Part shown: in pieces, positions 1 through 8,007 of the stretch
Layout: each line of letters opens with the position of its first letter
How positions within the stretch are numbered: the first letter of the stretch is position 1
Assembly (NCBI RefSeq): GCF_004103695.1
Contig: NZ_CP035280.1
Coordinates: 2,480,001-2,544,000 of the forward strand
Origin: Clostridium sp. JN-9
Lineage (GTDB): Bacteria; Bacillota; Clostridia; Clostridiales; Clostridiaceae
DNA: 64,000 bases
Reading direction: 5' to 3'
Made by a program: the position numbers and the translations under genes
The notes under the pieces: generated by a model
Seen by the model: the letters and a program-made list of their open reading frames with translations, nothing else
Told to the model about the DNA's origin: nothing
Databases searched by the model: none

Positions 1-66
1 GCAGTGTAATGGAGAAAAATTATCCATAACTGTGAACTTTCCACTCACAACTTTCAACTGTAGTTA
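1..66 (+). repeat. R1 dispersed repeat, 3' portion
   Basis: Tail of a dispersed element (here called R1), cut by the window start. It carries the R1 3' segment with 'GTGTAAtGGAGAAAAAT' and 'AACTGTGAACTTTCCACT', and is followed directly by a second, nearly complete copy. Confidence 0.8.
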
Positions 67-230
67 AAGGTGAGTTTTCCTCCTTACGTCGCAAAACTAA
101 TTTATTTTTTAGGCTCGTTTTGCTGAAGCAAAACATAGCTAACTTGTATAAATTAAAGATTTGACCCAGTGTAACGGAGAAGAATCATCCACAACTGTGA
201 ACTTTCAACTTGTAACTTTCAACTATAATA
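67..230 (+). repeat. R1 dispersed repeat, near-complete copy
   Basis: R1 copy: 'GGTGAGTTTTCCTCCTTACG', an 8-bp-stem hairpin GTTTTGCT/AGCAAAAC, 'AATTAAAGATTT', 'GTGTAACGGAGA' and 'AACTGTGAACTTTC'. Other copies lie near 0.5, 8.5, 30.2, 31.3, 43.1 and 61.9 kb in both orientations. No open reading frame is conserved, so it looks like a non-coding dispersed element. Confidence 0.85.
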
Positions 231-245
231 ATGAGGAGTTTAATT

Positions 246-515
246 ATGAATTACTTAACTATTTTTGGACTTATAGCAGTGGAATTATCATTATGGATAG
301 TAAGTAGTATTAGCCAGATGCGAAGTGATATAACACGAATAAATATAAATTTAGATAAGATTGCTAAGCAGGTTGGAGTACCTGATACAATAACGGATGA
401 ACTAAAAAGCCTTATTTTAGAAGGTAAAAAAATTGAAGCAATAAAAAAATATAGAATTGCTACTGGATTGGGATTGAAAGAAGCAAAGGAATATATTGAT
501 TCTTTAAGTAAATAA
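246..515 (+). CDS. Membrane-anchored protein with ribosomal L7/L12 C-terminal-like domain
   Basis: An 89-residue protein. I chose the ATG at 246 because GAGGAG lies 6 to 12 bases upstream; the in-frame ATG at 231 overlaps that ribosome binding site. Residues 1 to about 22 form a hydrophobic membrane segment and residues 25-45 a helical linker. The last 45 residues (GKKIEAIKKYRIATGLGLKE) match the L7/L12 C-terminal helix pattern, in which 'TGLGLKEAK' is diagnostic. It is not the ribosomal stalk protein, because it lacks the dimerisation domain and has a membrane anchor. Function is unknown; the domain may bind a translation factor at the membrane, which is inference. The gene lies alone between R1 repeats. 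Confidence 0.75.
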   Translation: MNYLTIFGLIAVELSLWIVSSISQMRSDITRININLDKIAKQVGVPDTITDELKSLILEGKKIEAIKKYRIATGLGLKEAKEYIDSLSK

Positions 516-632
516 GGTAAGTTTTGCTTTAGCAAGACTTACCTTATTTATATAAATTAAAGATTTTTCGCAGTGTAACGGAGAAAATTCATCCACAACT
601 GTGAACTTTCCACTCATAACTTTCAACTGTAG
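516..632 (+). repeat. R1 dispersed repeat, diverged copy
   Basis: Diverged R1 copy whose 5' part has become a perfect hairpin (AAGTTTTGCT/AGCAAGACTT-like arms at 519-545), followed by the usual 'GTGTAACGGAGA' and 'AACTGTGAACTTTCCACT' blocks. The hairpin may serve as terminator for the preceding gene. The other end abuts the TAA of the convergent nfo gene. Confidence 0.7.
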
Positions 633-1466
633 TTATTGGTTGCTTGCTTCTCTTAGCATTTTAATTTCCCCTGCATATCCAGGAAGTTCATTTGGAGTTT
701 CCAGATAAAATGGCAGATTTCTTAGTTTTGGATGATTGATAATTCTAAATATGGCCTCTTTTCCAAGTGAACCTTGTCCTATTTTTTCATGTCTGTCTTT
801 ATGGCTTGAAAATGGATTTTTACTGTCGTTTAAATGAATTGCTTTAAGTCTTTTAAGACCAATAACCCTGTCAAACTCATCCAACACACCATCCAGATTA
901 TTAACTATATCATAGCCTGCATCATAAATATGGCAGGTATCAAGGCATACTCCCATTTTATCAGAAAGCTTGACCCCATCCAGAATCTGCTTTATTTCTT
1001 CAAAGCTTCTTCCTACTTCTGTTCCCTTGCCTGCCATTGTTTCAAGGAGAACTGTGGTACTTTGATCAGGCTTTAAAATGGCATTCAGCATTTTTACAAT
1101 GTAGTCTATTCCAGCCTCTACCCCTTGCTTTACATGACTTCCAGGATGAAAGTTGTAAAGATTATTTGGGGTGTATTCCATTCTTCTCAAATCATCCTCC
1201 ATAACCTGCATGGCAAATTCTCTTATACTCTCATCTGCTGAACATGCATTTAATGTATATGGAGCATGTGCCAGTATTGGAGCAAAATTATTATCCTTTG
1301 CTATTTCCATAAGAGCCTTTGCATCCTCAGGGTCCATTTCCTTTGCCTTGCTTCCTCTTGGATTTCTTGAAAAGAACTGAAATGTGTTTGCACCAATATT
1401 AAGCGCCGTAAGTCCCATGGCCTTATAACCTTTTGATGCTGATAAATGACAGCCTATATTTAACAT
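633..1466 (-). CDS. nfo: Deoxyribonuclease IV (AP endonuclease)
   Basis: Endonuclease IV of base-excision repair, a TIM barrel with three zinc ions that cuts 5' to abasic sites. The 277 residues are full length for the family. The metal-binding motifs are all visible in order: [55 protein letters not shown] and FYLETPN. The ATG at 1466 follows an AAGGAAG sequence. It is monocistronic by position. Its TAA is followed at once by a copy of the R1 repeat. Confidence 0.97.
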   Translation of the reverse strand: MLNIGCHLSASKGYKAMGLTALNIGANTFQFFSRNPRGSKAKEMDPEDAKALMEIAKDNNFAPILAHAPYTLNACSADESIREFAMQVMEDDLRRMEYTPNNLYNFHPGSHVKQGVEAGIDYIVKMLNAILKPDQSTTVLLETMAGKGTEVGRSFEEIKQILDGVKLSDKMGVCLDTCHIYDAGYDIVNNLDGVLDEFDRVIGLKRLKAIHLNDSKNPFSSHKDRHEKIGQGSLGKEAIFRIINHPKLRNLPFYLETPNELPGYAGEIKMLREASNQ

Positions 1467-1525
1467 AATATATCATCTTCCTTCTAAAAGTTGTAATTAT
1501 AAATAAGATTATATCATTTTAATGT

Positions 1526-1558
1526 ACAAAAAGTACTACTGAAAAGCCAGCAGTACTT
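1526..1558 (-). terminator. Rho-independent terminator of the CDF gene
   Basis: Eleven-base arms CAGCAGTACTT / AAGTACTACTG (one mismatch) followed on the minus strand by TTTTTG. It lies just downstream of the restored CDF reading frame, which supports that frame as the true gene end. Confidence 0.75.
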
Positions 1559-1575
1559 AGAATATTAAAAATCAG

Positions 1576-2503
1576 CTATATTGCTTTGCATTCTTTTTTT
1601 TCAGAATATCTGCATTTATCACAGCTTTCAGTACAGGATTCCAGATGTATCATAACCTCCGTGTTTTTCATGGAATGCTCTATGTTCCCTTCTATTTCAT
1701 CACATATATTATGTGCAGATTTTACAGACATATTTTCAGGAACAACCAGATGTAGATCAATATACTTTGTACTTCCTGATTTTCTTGTCCTTAAATTGTG
1801 AAAATTGCAGTATTCGGACTTATAATCACTTATTGAGTTTTCTATAAATATCTATTTCTTCTTCTGATAAGCTTACATCCAGCAAAGGCTCAAATGCAGA
1901 TTTAAGCATTCCATAGGCCTCTTTTAATATAAACATTGCTATTAAAATAGCTACAATAGGATCCAGAAAATTAAGCTTTGTAATCCATATCAGCAAAAGT
2001 CCGGTGCCAACCCCTAAAGCAGTATATACATCGGTTTTTAAGTGCAGTGCATCTGCCTTAAGGGCCACAGAATCCTCCTCTTTAGCTGTTTTATATATTT
2101 TATTTGAAACCACAAAGTTAATACCTGCTGAAATAAACATAACAATGAATCCCATTGCAAAGAAATTGTTTGATGCTGCAGGGTGCATTATTTTTTTAAT
2201 TGACTGCGTTATTATTATAAAGGATGCTATAAAAATTAAGATGGATTCTATAACACCTGATATATTTTCAAATTTTCCATGACCGTAAGGATGCTTTTCA
2301 TCAGCAGGTTTATCTGATACCTTTACAGAGAAAAAAGCTATTACAGATGCTATCAAATCCATAATGGAATGTATGGCCTCTGATATTATGCTTACTGAGC
2401 CTGTTAATGCTCCTATAAACAATTTAATGGTTATAAGAATTGAATTAGAAATTATTGAAAGTCTTGCAACTTTTGTTTTGCTGTTCATGCTAATTGCCCC
2501 CAT
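1576..2503 (-). pseudogene. Cation diffusion facilitator (CzcD/FieF type), frameshifted
   Basis: Cation efflux protein of the CDF family, a proton antiporter for divalent metals. The first frame (1826-2503, 225 residues) has six membrane segments with the two metal-site motifs HSIMDL and HLKTDV, then stops at TGA 1826 after IDIYRKLNK. Reading on in the +1 frame gives the family's cytoplasmic domain: DYKSEYCNFHNLRTRKSG, KYIDLHLVVPENMSV, VMIHLESC and a terminal CDKC, ending at TAG 1576. One indel near 1826-1840 therefore splits a roughly 305-residue gene. A NiCo-type riboswitch precedes it, so cobalt or nickel export is the likely role of the intact form. Sequencing error is an alternative to true decay. 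Confidence 0.88.
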
Positions 2504-2580
2504 TAAAATTAACCAAATACAGGTTAACTTAAAAATATATTTTTAAGAGCTCTAAAACACCTCTATATTTCAAAATGAGC

Positions 2581-2703
2581 ATAAAAATACCTGTGGAAAA
2601 TACGTACTGTCCCACAGGTATTGTTTTACAATTCTATTGCTTCTATCAGCCCGGCCCCATAAACTAAATAATTAGTTCATCGCCTGCTCAGTTTGTACTG
2701 TAG
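2581..2703 (-). promoter_or_regulatory. NiCo (czcD) riboswitch with overlapping terminator
   Basis: Leader of the CDF gene. The minus strand shows the conserved blocks CTGAGCAGGC, ATGGGGCCGGGCTG and GTGGGACAGTAC in family order. P1 is formed by GTAC..CTG with CAGTAC; P2 by ATGAACTAA/TTAGTTTAT; P4 by ATTGT/ACAAT. The 3' part of the aptamer (CCTGTGG) is re-used in a perfect 11-bp terminator, AATACCTGTGG/CCACAGGTATT plus TTTTTAT, so metal binding and termination are mutually exclusive. That is the known ON-switch design of this class. Identification is from memory of the consensus, without a covariance search. Confidence 0.85.
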
Positions 2704-2788
2704 TTTTATATGCAGTGCAAAGAGTTATTAAATACTCATATATTAATATATCTTTGTTCAATTGTCAATAAGAATTTTACTTTTTATG

Positions 2789-4048
2789 TTATTTTAAAGC
2801 TGTTATAATAGGCTCAAGGGTTAATATAACCGTTAAAAGTATTAAAACTACAATTGTTGCCCATCCAATTATATTTTTAATACTTCCATTTACGTACCTG
2901 CCCATTATATCCTTATTATTCACCATAAGCATCATACAAATTAAAACCACAGGCAGCAATATACCATTTATAATCTGGGACCATAATGTTATCTGAATTA
3001 AAGGTGCTCCGGGAATCAATATGACTGAGATACCAATAATGATTATTATAGTAAACAGTGTGAAAAACTCAGGTGCTTCCTTTAGCGTTTTATCTATACC
3101 AGCTTCAAAACCAAAAGCTTCACAAATGTAAAATGCTGTGGCCAATGGCAGTATTGCAGCTGAAAAAATAGAAGCTATAAAAAGTCCAAAAGCAAAGATT
3201 TGAGAAGCAAAAGCTCCTGCAAGCGGTTTAAGTGCTACAGCAGCATCCTTAGCCTGTTCTATTTTAATTCCGCTTTTATTTAGTGTTGCACCGCAGGCTA
3301 CAATTATAAAGAAAGCAACTACTACTGTAATAACGCTGCCCACAGCTACATCCCAGAATTCATATTTATAATCTTTAATCTTAAGACCTTTTTCTATAAC
3401 TGCAGACTGCATATAAAACTGCATCCAGGGAGCGATAGTAGTTCCCACCATACCAATAACCATGCTTATGTAATCAAAGCTGGTTTCAATGGCAGGATGG
3501 ATTAAGGAATTACCTATTTCATGCCAGTCCGGTTTAGTAAGAAATGCAGAACCAATATATGATAACAAAAACATGCTGAATATTAAAAATATCTTTTCAG
3601 TAGATTTATATGTGCCCTTCACAACCAGAATCCATACTGCAATGGCTGCCAATGGCACAGATATATATTTGCTTATTCCAAAAACCTGCATACTCCCTGC
3701 AACACCTGCAAACTCAGTAGCTGTATTTCCTATATCAGCAATAATCAAACCTATGAATATAAAAAATGTTACTTTTACTCCAAAATTCTCCCTAATTAAA
3801 TCTGCCAGGCCTTTTCCAGTTACAATACCCATTCTCGCATTCATTTCCTGAACTACAAGAAGTACTATAAAGCATGGAATTAATGACCAAAGCAGTTTAT
3901 AGCCATAGGTGGCACCTGCTATAGAATATGTTGTTATGCCTCCTGCATCATTATCTACACTGCCTGTTATAATTCCAGGGCCTACAACGCTAAAAAATAT
4001 TAATAAATCTTCCCTCCAGTTTTTTCTTTTTGCATTCACCCTTTTCAC
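2789..4048 (-). CDS. Nramp-related metal transporter (NRMT-like, possibly Mg2+)
   Basis: A polytopic membrane protein of 419 residues with about 11 helices and the Nramp/LeuT fold. The hallmark Mn/Fe motifs are altered: helix 1 reads GSVDNDAGGITTYS instead of DPGN, and helix 6 reads TTIAPWMQF instead of MPH. Nramp-related magnesium transporters lack these transition-metal ligands in the same places, so Mg2+ import is a better guess than Mn2+ (family knowledge plus inference). The start is GTG at 4048 or the second GTG at 4039; AGGGGGTG lies just upstream. The first 59 bases overlap the PRC-barrel gene, suggesting translational coupling. Confidence 0.82.
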   Translation of the reverse strand: MKRVNAKRKNWREDLLIFFSVVGPGIITGSVDNDAGGITTYSIAGATYGYKLLWSLIPCFIVLLVVQEMNARMGIVTGKGLADLIRENFGVKVTFFIFIGLIIADIGNTATEFAGVAGSMQVFGISKYISVPLAAIAVWILVVKGTYKSTEKIFLIFSMFLLSYIGSAFLTKPDWHEIGNSLIHPAIETSFDYISMVIGMVGTTIAPWMQFYMQSAVIEKGLKIKDYKYEFWDVAVGSVITVVVAFFIIVACGATLNKSGIKIEQAKDAAVALKPLAGAFASQIFAFGLFIASIFSAAILPLATAFYICEAFGFEAGIDKTLKEAPEFFTLFTIIIIIGISVILIPGAPLIQITLWSQIINGILLPVVLICMMLMVNNKDIMGRYVNGSIKNIIGWATIVVLILLTVILTLEPIITALK

Positions 4049-4598
4049 CCCCTGCTATCTGTATCAGGTTCATATTATTATAGGTTTTTGACAGTAAGAT
4101 ATCCTTTGATGTAAAAGCTGTTTCAACGTTATCCCACAGCATTAATTTACTTGATACCTTAAAGCCTAACTTTTTTAATGGCTTGGCAATTCCAATTCTC
4201 CTTAATAAGCCATCCATACCAATATCAACAGCTGCTATGAACATGCCTGTTGATGAAACAGTCAGCCTTATATCATTAGCCCTGTCTACTTTTCTGCCAT
4301 TAACATCTATAATTTGTTTGTCCAAAATATACTTTTTAAGCAGCATGTTACTGCCTAAGTTTCTTTCCTGAACTTTACTGCATATTAAAACATATTGACC
4401 CTTTTCTTTAGAAACAGTAATATTGTTAAAATCTATAAATTTCAATCCCTGTTTTGTTTTAACAGCAGCAATAGCAATTTTGGGGTTTTTATAATTTATA
4501 TCCACTGCCAGATCTTTTAAAGTTCCAATTACTTTTCCATGAGAAGTATAAATTTTATTTCCTAATATTCTACTGAAATAAAAGCTTTTAAGCTGCAT
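3990..4598 (-). CDS. PRC-barrel domain protein, probably shortened
   Basis: About 202 residues. Two PRC-barrel-like modules: SRILGNKIYTSHGKVIGTLK near the N-terminus, and a second half (LDKQIIDVNGRKVDRANDIR) with a repeat-like architecture. The ATG at 4598 follows AAGGAAGTGAG. In clostridia such proteins often continue into MgtE-N and CBS domains and sit beside an Nramp-type transporter. Here the sequence ends soon after the linker SKTYNNMNLIQIA and runs out of frame through the transporter start (KGECKKKKLEGRF). This looks like loss of the C-terminal sensor domains, which is inference. A role in metal-dependent control of the neighbouring transporter is likely. Confidence 0.7.
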   Translation of the reverse strand: MQLKSFYFSRILGNKIYTSHGKVIGTLKDLAVDINYKNPKIAIAAVKTKQGLKFIDFNNITVSKEKGQYVLICSKVQERNLGSNMLLKKYILDKQIIDVNGRKVDRANDIRLTVSSTGMFIAAVDIGMDGLLRRIGIAKPLKKLGFKVSSKLMLWDNVETAFTSKDILLSKTYNNMNLIQIAGGEKGECKKKKLEGRFINIF

Positions 4599-4679
4599 TG
4601 CACTCACTTCCTTACACAAATATAATATGCCCTGGCTGCAATATTGCTAATGCTATTTAAATATGAGTTATATTTATGC

Positions 4680-4714
4680 AAAAAAATCCCAGTGAAAATT
4701 TTATTTTACTGGAA
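4680..4714 (-). terminator. Terminator after lplA
   Basis: On the minus strand CCAGTAAAAT, a short loop, ATTTTCACTGG and a seven-T run, starting about 15 bases after the lplA stop codon. It closes the redox operon. Confidence 0.75.
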
Positions 4715-4728
4715 TTTAAATAGTTGTA

Positions 4729-5715
4729 CTAATTATTTAATTTATCATTTATAAGCTTACACAGATCCATCATTATCTGGTTATCCTTTATGGAACTTTT
4801 AATAACCTTTGTCATATTTTCTGCTTTGAACATTTCATTTTCAAGGGCTTTTTCTAATTTATGAAAGTCCTCCAGCTTAATTGAGTCTGTGTAGATTTTA
4901 CAGTTTTTGATTATTCCATCTGAAACTACTGCATAAATCTCAATAAGACCCCAGCTGAATTTTTCCTCCAGGGTTACATTAAAATCAGGACTTTCTGAAT
5001 AGTTCCATTCCCATGAGCTGTACTTTTTAATATAATCCGTTACATCTATGGTTCCTTCATTTATATTAATGATTTCAGCATTGGTTTTATAGAAATCATT
5101 AAAGCTTTTTATCAAAGCATGTTTTAAACTATTAATAGTTATTTCTTTTGAAATATCCTTAAGGTTAACTACCCTGGATGCAACTGAATCAATGCCCTTT
5201 GACTGAAGCTTTAAAGGTGATACATTTAAATATTTTGACATCTTATGAAAATCCACATTTACAAGTAAAGTTCCATGATGACAGTTCATGCCACTTTCGC
5301 TAAAAAAGGCATTACCGGAAAATTTACGCTGCTGTATCACTAAATCATTTCTTCCATTAAAGCATCCATGAATACCAAACATGGAAAGTCCCTTTAAAAT
5401 CACATTCATATTATTTTCTACATTGTAATTTGCATCAGCTGCTATAAAAGTAAAATTCAAATTGCCTTTATCATGAAATACAGCTCCTCCGCCGGATAAT
5501 CTTCTTACTAACTGCACACCATCATCCCTAATCTTTTTGATGCTGCATTCTTTATATGGGTTCTGATTTCTTCCTATAACAATAGTATTTGCATTCTGCC
5601 AGAGAAACATAACAACATCATTTGGCTGGCTGTGTTTCATAAGCCATTCTTCCACAGATAAATTGAATTTTGGATCAAATGACTCTGATAGATATATCTT
5701 AAATTGATTATGCAA
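4729..5715 (-). CDS. lplA: Lipoate-protein ligase A
   Basis: Attaches free lipoate through lipoyl-AMP to the lysine of lipoyl domains. The 328 residues are full length, with RRLSGGGAVFHD (substrate loop), the catalytic lysine segment RKFSGNAFF and a C-terminal accessory domain (WEWNYSESPDF). The start is TTG at 5715, preceded by GGAGAGGG. It overlaps the last 8 bases of the dehydrogenase gene, so the two are translationally coupled. The only lipoyl domain seen in this region is fused to that dehydrogenase, which is therefore its probable substrate. Confidence 0.93.
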   Translation of the reverse strand: MHNQFKIYLSESFDPKFNLSVEEWLMKHSQPNDVVMFLWQNANTIVIGRNQNPYKECSIKKIRDDGVQLVRRLSGGGAVFHDKGNLNFTFIAADANYNVENNMNVILKGLSMFGIHGCFNGRNDLVIQQRKFSGNAFFSESGMNCHHGTLLVNVDFHKMSKYLNVSPLKLQSKGIDSVASRVVNLKDISKEITINSLKHALIKSFNDFYKTNAEIININEGTIDVTDYIKKYSSWEWNYSESPDFNVTLEEKFSWGLIEIYAVVSDGIIKNCKIYTDSIKLEDFHKLEKALENEMFKAENMTKVIKSSIKDNQIMMDLCKLINDKLNN

Positions 5716-7420
5716 AATGAATACCCTCTCCGTTTAGCATTAATAGTGCTTCATGTATGGATTCAGATATAGTTGGATGAGCATAAATTACATCTGCAGC
5801 TTTATCTATAGTTAATCCAGAAGCCATAATATTACTTATAGTGCTGATCATATCTGTGGCATGAACTCCAACAATTGTTCCACCAATTATTTTTCTAGTT
5901 GCTTTATCAGCAATAAGCTTAACAAATCCATCAGTTTCTCCCATAGCCAGTGCTTTACCATTTGCCATTAAAGGAAACTTTGAAGTTATAAAGTCAAGCT
6001 TTCTTGAAACAGCCTCTTTTTCAGTTAGTCCAACCTGTCCTATTTCCGGCATAGTAAATATTGCGCTTGGAACTAAATCGTAACACATCTTATTTTCCCT
6101 GCCATTAATGTGATCTGCAGCTACTATGCCCTGCTGAGAAGCCACATGAGCCAGTTGAACTTTGTTAGTTACATCACCTATTGCATATACATTAGGATTG
6201 CTTGTCCTCATATACTCGTCCACCATGATGCCATTATGTCTTTCATTGAGCTTAACCTGAAGCTTTTCTAAATCAAGAGATCCCAGATTAGCTTTTCTTC
6301 CAACAGCCATAACCACTTTTTCACTGGTTAAATATTTTGTTTCATTGTCTTTATTAATTTCAACAATTTTATTTCCATCCAATGATGTTTTAATTGACAT
6401 GGCTTTGGCACCCTCATAAAGGTTAATACCCATTTTAGAAGCACTATCTTTTATTACATCAGCTGCATCCTCATCCACATTGTTTAAAATCTGCGGTAAG
6501 AATTCTACTACATTTACCTTTGAGCCTAAAGCACTGTAAATAAATGCAAATTCCATGCCTATAACGCCGCCGCCAATGATTGTAATAGAATATGGCACTT
6601 CCTTTAATTCCAGTAATTCCTGGCTTGTAAGAATGTCATCACTGTCAGCTCCTTCTATAGGAATACTGGCTGTTTTAGATCCTACAGCAATAATTAATTT
6701 ACTAAAGCAAATGGTTGCATCAATTAATTTATTTTGCACAGTTACTGTTTGTGAATCCTTAATCTGCGCTTTACCATTTATATATTCTATTTTATTAGCC
6801 TTCATCAGATGTTCAATTCCTGACACCAATGTATCAACTACTTCATTTTTCCTTTTCATTATTTTTTTAAGAGAAAACTTATAGTCCTGAACTTCTAACC
6901 CAAAGCTTTTTGCATTCTTTATTTTCTCAAGAACATCTACGCTGCTGACTAAGGCCTTTGTTGGAATACATCCATGATTAAGGCATGTTCCTCCAAGCCT
7001 GCTTTCTTCAATAATGATGACCTTTTTGCCCCCCTGAGCTGCCCTGATGGCAGAAACATAACCTCCTGGGCCTCCTCCAATAACAACTACATCTGCTTCA
7101 TAGTTTTTAGGCAGTGGCTTGGCTAATCCAAAGCTGTAAGTTGACTTTTTAGCATATTTGGGGGATTTATCCTCCTCAATTAATTCTCCTTCAACTTTAC
7201 CTATAATCTGGTTCTTTTTTATTGTGTCTCCTTCTGAAATAGATAATTCTTCCACTACACCTTTATATTTTGACACATACTTGGTGGTGCCTTTGCCTGA
7301 CTCAATAGTAAATATTGTATCTCCGGGATTTATTGTATCCCCTGACCTTTTCTTTATCTTTCCAACCTTTCCCGTAGCAGCATTTCCAGAAAGTTTTTCT
7401 ATAATCAAATCATATTTCAT
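5708..7420 (-). CDS. lpdA: Dihydrolipoyl dehydrogenase with N-terminal lipoyl domain
   Basis: A flavin disulfide reductase that reoxidises or reduces dihydrolipoamide with NAD(H). Residues 1-75 form a biotinyl/lipoyl domain with the modifiable lysine in TIESGKGTTKY. Then come the FAD site VVIGGGPGGYVSAIRAA, the redox disulfide GGTCLNHGCIPTK, the NAD site IIGGGVIGMEFAF, and the C-terminal dimer interface with the His-Glu pair YAHPTISE. I chose the ATG at 7420 because GGAGG lies 9 bases upstream. Second gene of an operon with an AhpD-like protein and lplA. No 2-oxoacid dehydrogenase or glycine-cleavage genes are nearby, so a thiol-redox role is plausible. Confidence 0.95.
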   Translation of the reverse strand: MKYDLIIEKLSGNAATGKVGKIKKRSGDTINPGDTIFTIESGKGTTKYVSKYKGVVEELSISEGDTIKKNQIIGKVEGELIEEDKSPKYAKKSTYSFGLAKPLPKNYEADVVVIGGGPGGYVSAIRAAQGGKKVIIIEESRLGGTCLNHGCIPTKALVSSVDVLEKIKNAKSFGLEVQDYKFSLKKIMKRKNEVVDTLVSGIEHLMKANKIEYINGKAQIKDSQTVTVQNKLIDATICFSKLIIAVGSKTASIPIEGADSDDILTSQELLELKEVPYSITIIGGGVIGMEFAFIYSALGSKVNVVEFLPQILNNVDEDAADVIKDSASKMGINLYEGAKAMSIKTSLDGNKIVEINKDNETKYLTSEKVVMAVGRKANLGSLDLEKLQVKLNERHNGIMVDEYMRTSNPNVYAIGDVTNKVQLAHVASQQGIVAADHINGRENKMCYDLVPSAIFTMPEIGQVGLTEKEAVSRKLDFITSKFPLMANGKALAMGETDGFVKLIADKATRKIIGGTIVGVHATDMISTISNIMASGLTIDKAADVIYAHPTISESIHEALLMLNGEGIHFA

Positions 7421-7465
7421 TTCTAATACCTCCAAAATTATAATGAAAAAAGGGCAAAGCCCTTT

Positions 7466-7819
7466 TTATTTAAAATCTCCTTCAAATTCGGAAATACATT
7501 CTTTAAGTAATGTTACTGAATATGCCATTGATGGTCCTCCGCCAAAGGCTACTGAAACCATAGCAGCTTCCATTATTTCCTCTTTTGTTGCTCCTGCTTC
7601 AAAGGCTTTGTATGAGTGATATACAATACAGTATTCACATCTGGTAAAGCATCCAATTGCTACACTTATTAATTCTTTTGTTTTTACGTCAAGTGCATTT
7701 GGTTCATATGCTGCGCCAAGTAATCCCATGAAGGCGTTTACTTGATCTGGATTTGTCTTTCCTACTTCATCAAGTCCTCCCACAAATGAATTGAGTAATT
7801 CTCTAACATTATAAGCCAT
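7466..7819 (-). CDS. AhpD-like/carboxymuconolactone decarboxylase family protein
   Basis: A small helical protein of 117 residues. It carries the AhpD redox signature IGCFTRCEYCIVYHSYKA, with a CxxC pair and the downstream histidine; this separates it from true carboxymuconolactone decarboxylases. In mycobacteria AhpD is a disulfide adaptor reduced by lipoylated E2 and dihydrolipoyl dehydrogenase. Here a dehydrogenase with its own lipoyl domain is the next gene, 45 bases downstream, so the same electron path can be proposed. AAGGAGG precedes the ATG. The promoter region carries two palindromes that are candidate sites for the neighbouring MarR regulator. Confidence 0.88.
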   Translation of the reverse strand: MAYNVRELLNSFVGGLDEVGKTNPDQVNAFMGLLGAAYEPNALDVKTKELISVAIGCFTRCEYCIVYHSYKAFEAGATKEEIMEAAMVSVAFGGGPSMAYSVTLLKECISEFEGDFK

Positions 7820-7841
7820 TTTTTATTCCTCCTTAAATTAC

Positions 7842-7890
7842 TTGCATATGCAATGTTAAGTATAGCAAGTTTTGATATTATTATATCAAA
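7842..7890 (-). promoter_or_regulatory. Promoter and palindromic operators of the redox operon
   Basis: On the minus strand TTGATA, 19 bases, TATACT. A perfect palindrome TTTGATATTATTATATCAAA (7871-7890) covers the -35 region, and a second, TTGCATATGCAA (7842-7853), lies at the transcript start. The ten-base motif ACTTAACATT (7861 to 7852) recurs in the marR promoter. These are candidate MarR sites. Confidence 0.55.
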
Positions 7891-7942
7891 GTACTTGTTA
7901 AATTTCAAACGTTTTCGTTATAAAAATAACATTTTTTATGAC

Positions 7943-7991
7943 AAAAATAAAAAATACCTGCTTTCCAGCGCATTTGGCTGTACAAGCAGGT
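7943..7991 (-). terminator. Terminator after the marR gene
   Basis: Perfect arms ACCTGCTT/AAGCAGGT with a long loop. On the minus strand it is followed by ATTTTTTATTTTTG. It lies 17 bases after the marR stop, between marR and the redox-operon promoter. Confidence 0.8.
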
Positions 7992-8007
7992 GAATTCTTT
8001 TGTATAA

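Noticed and set aside
4620-4680. Mn-sensing (yybP-ykoY) or Mg riboswitch before the PRC/Nramp-like pair
   Set aside because: The leader is short and lacks the conserved motifs of either class.
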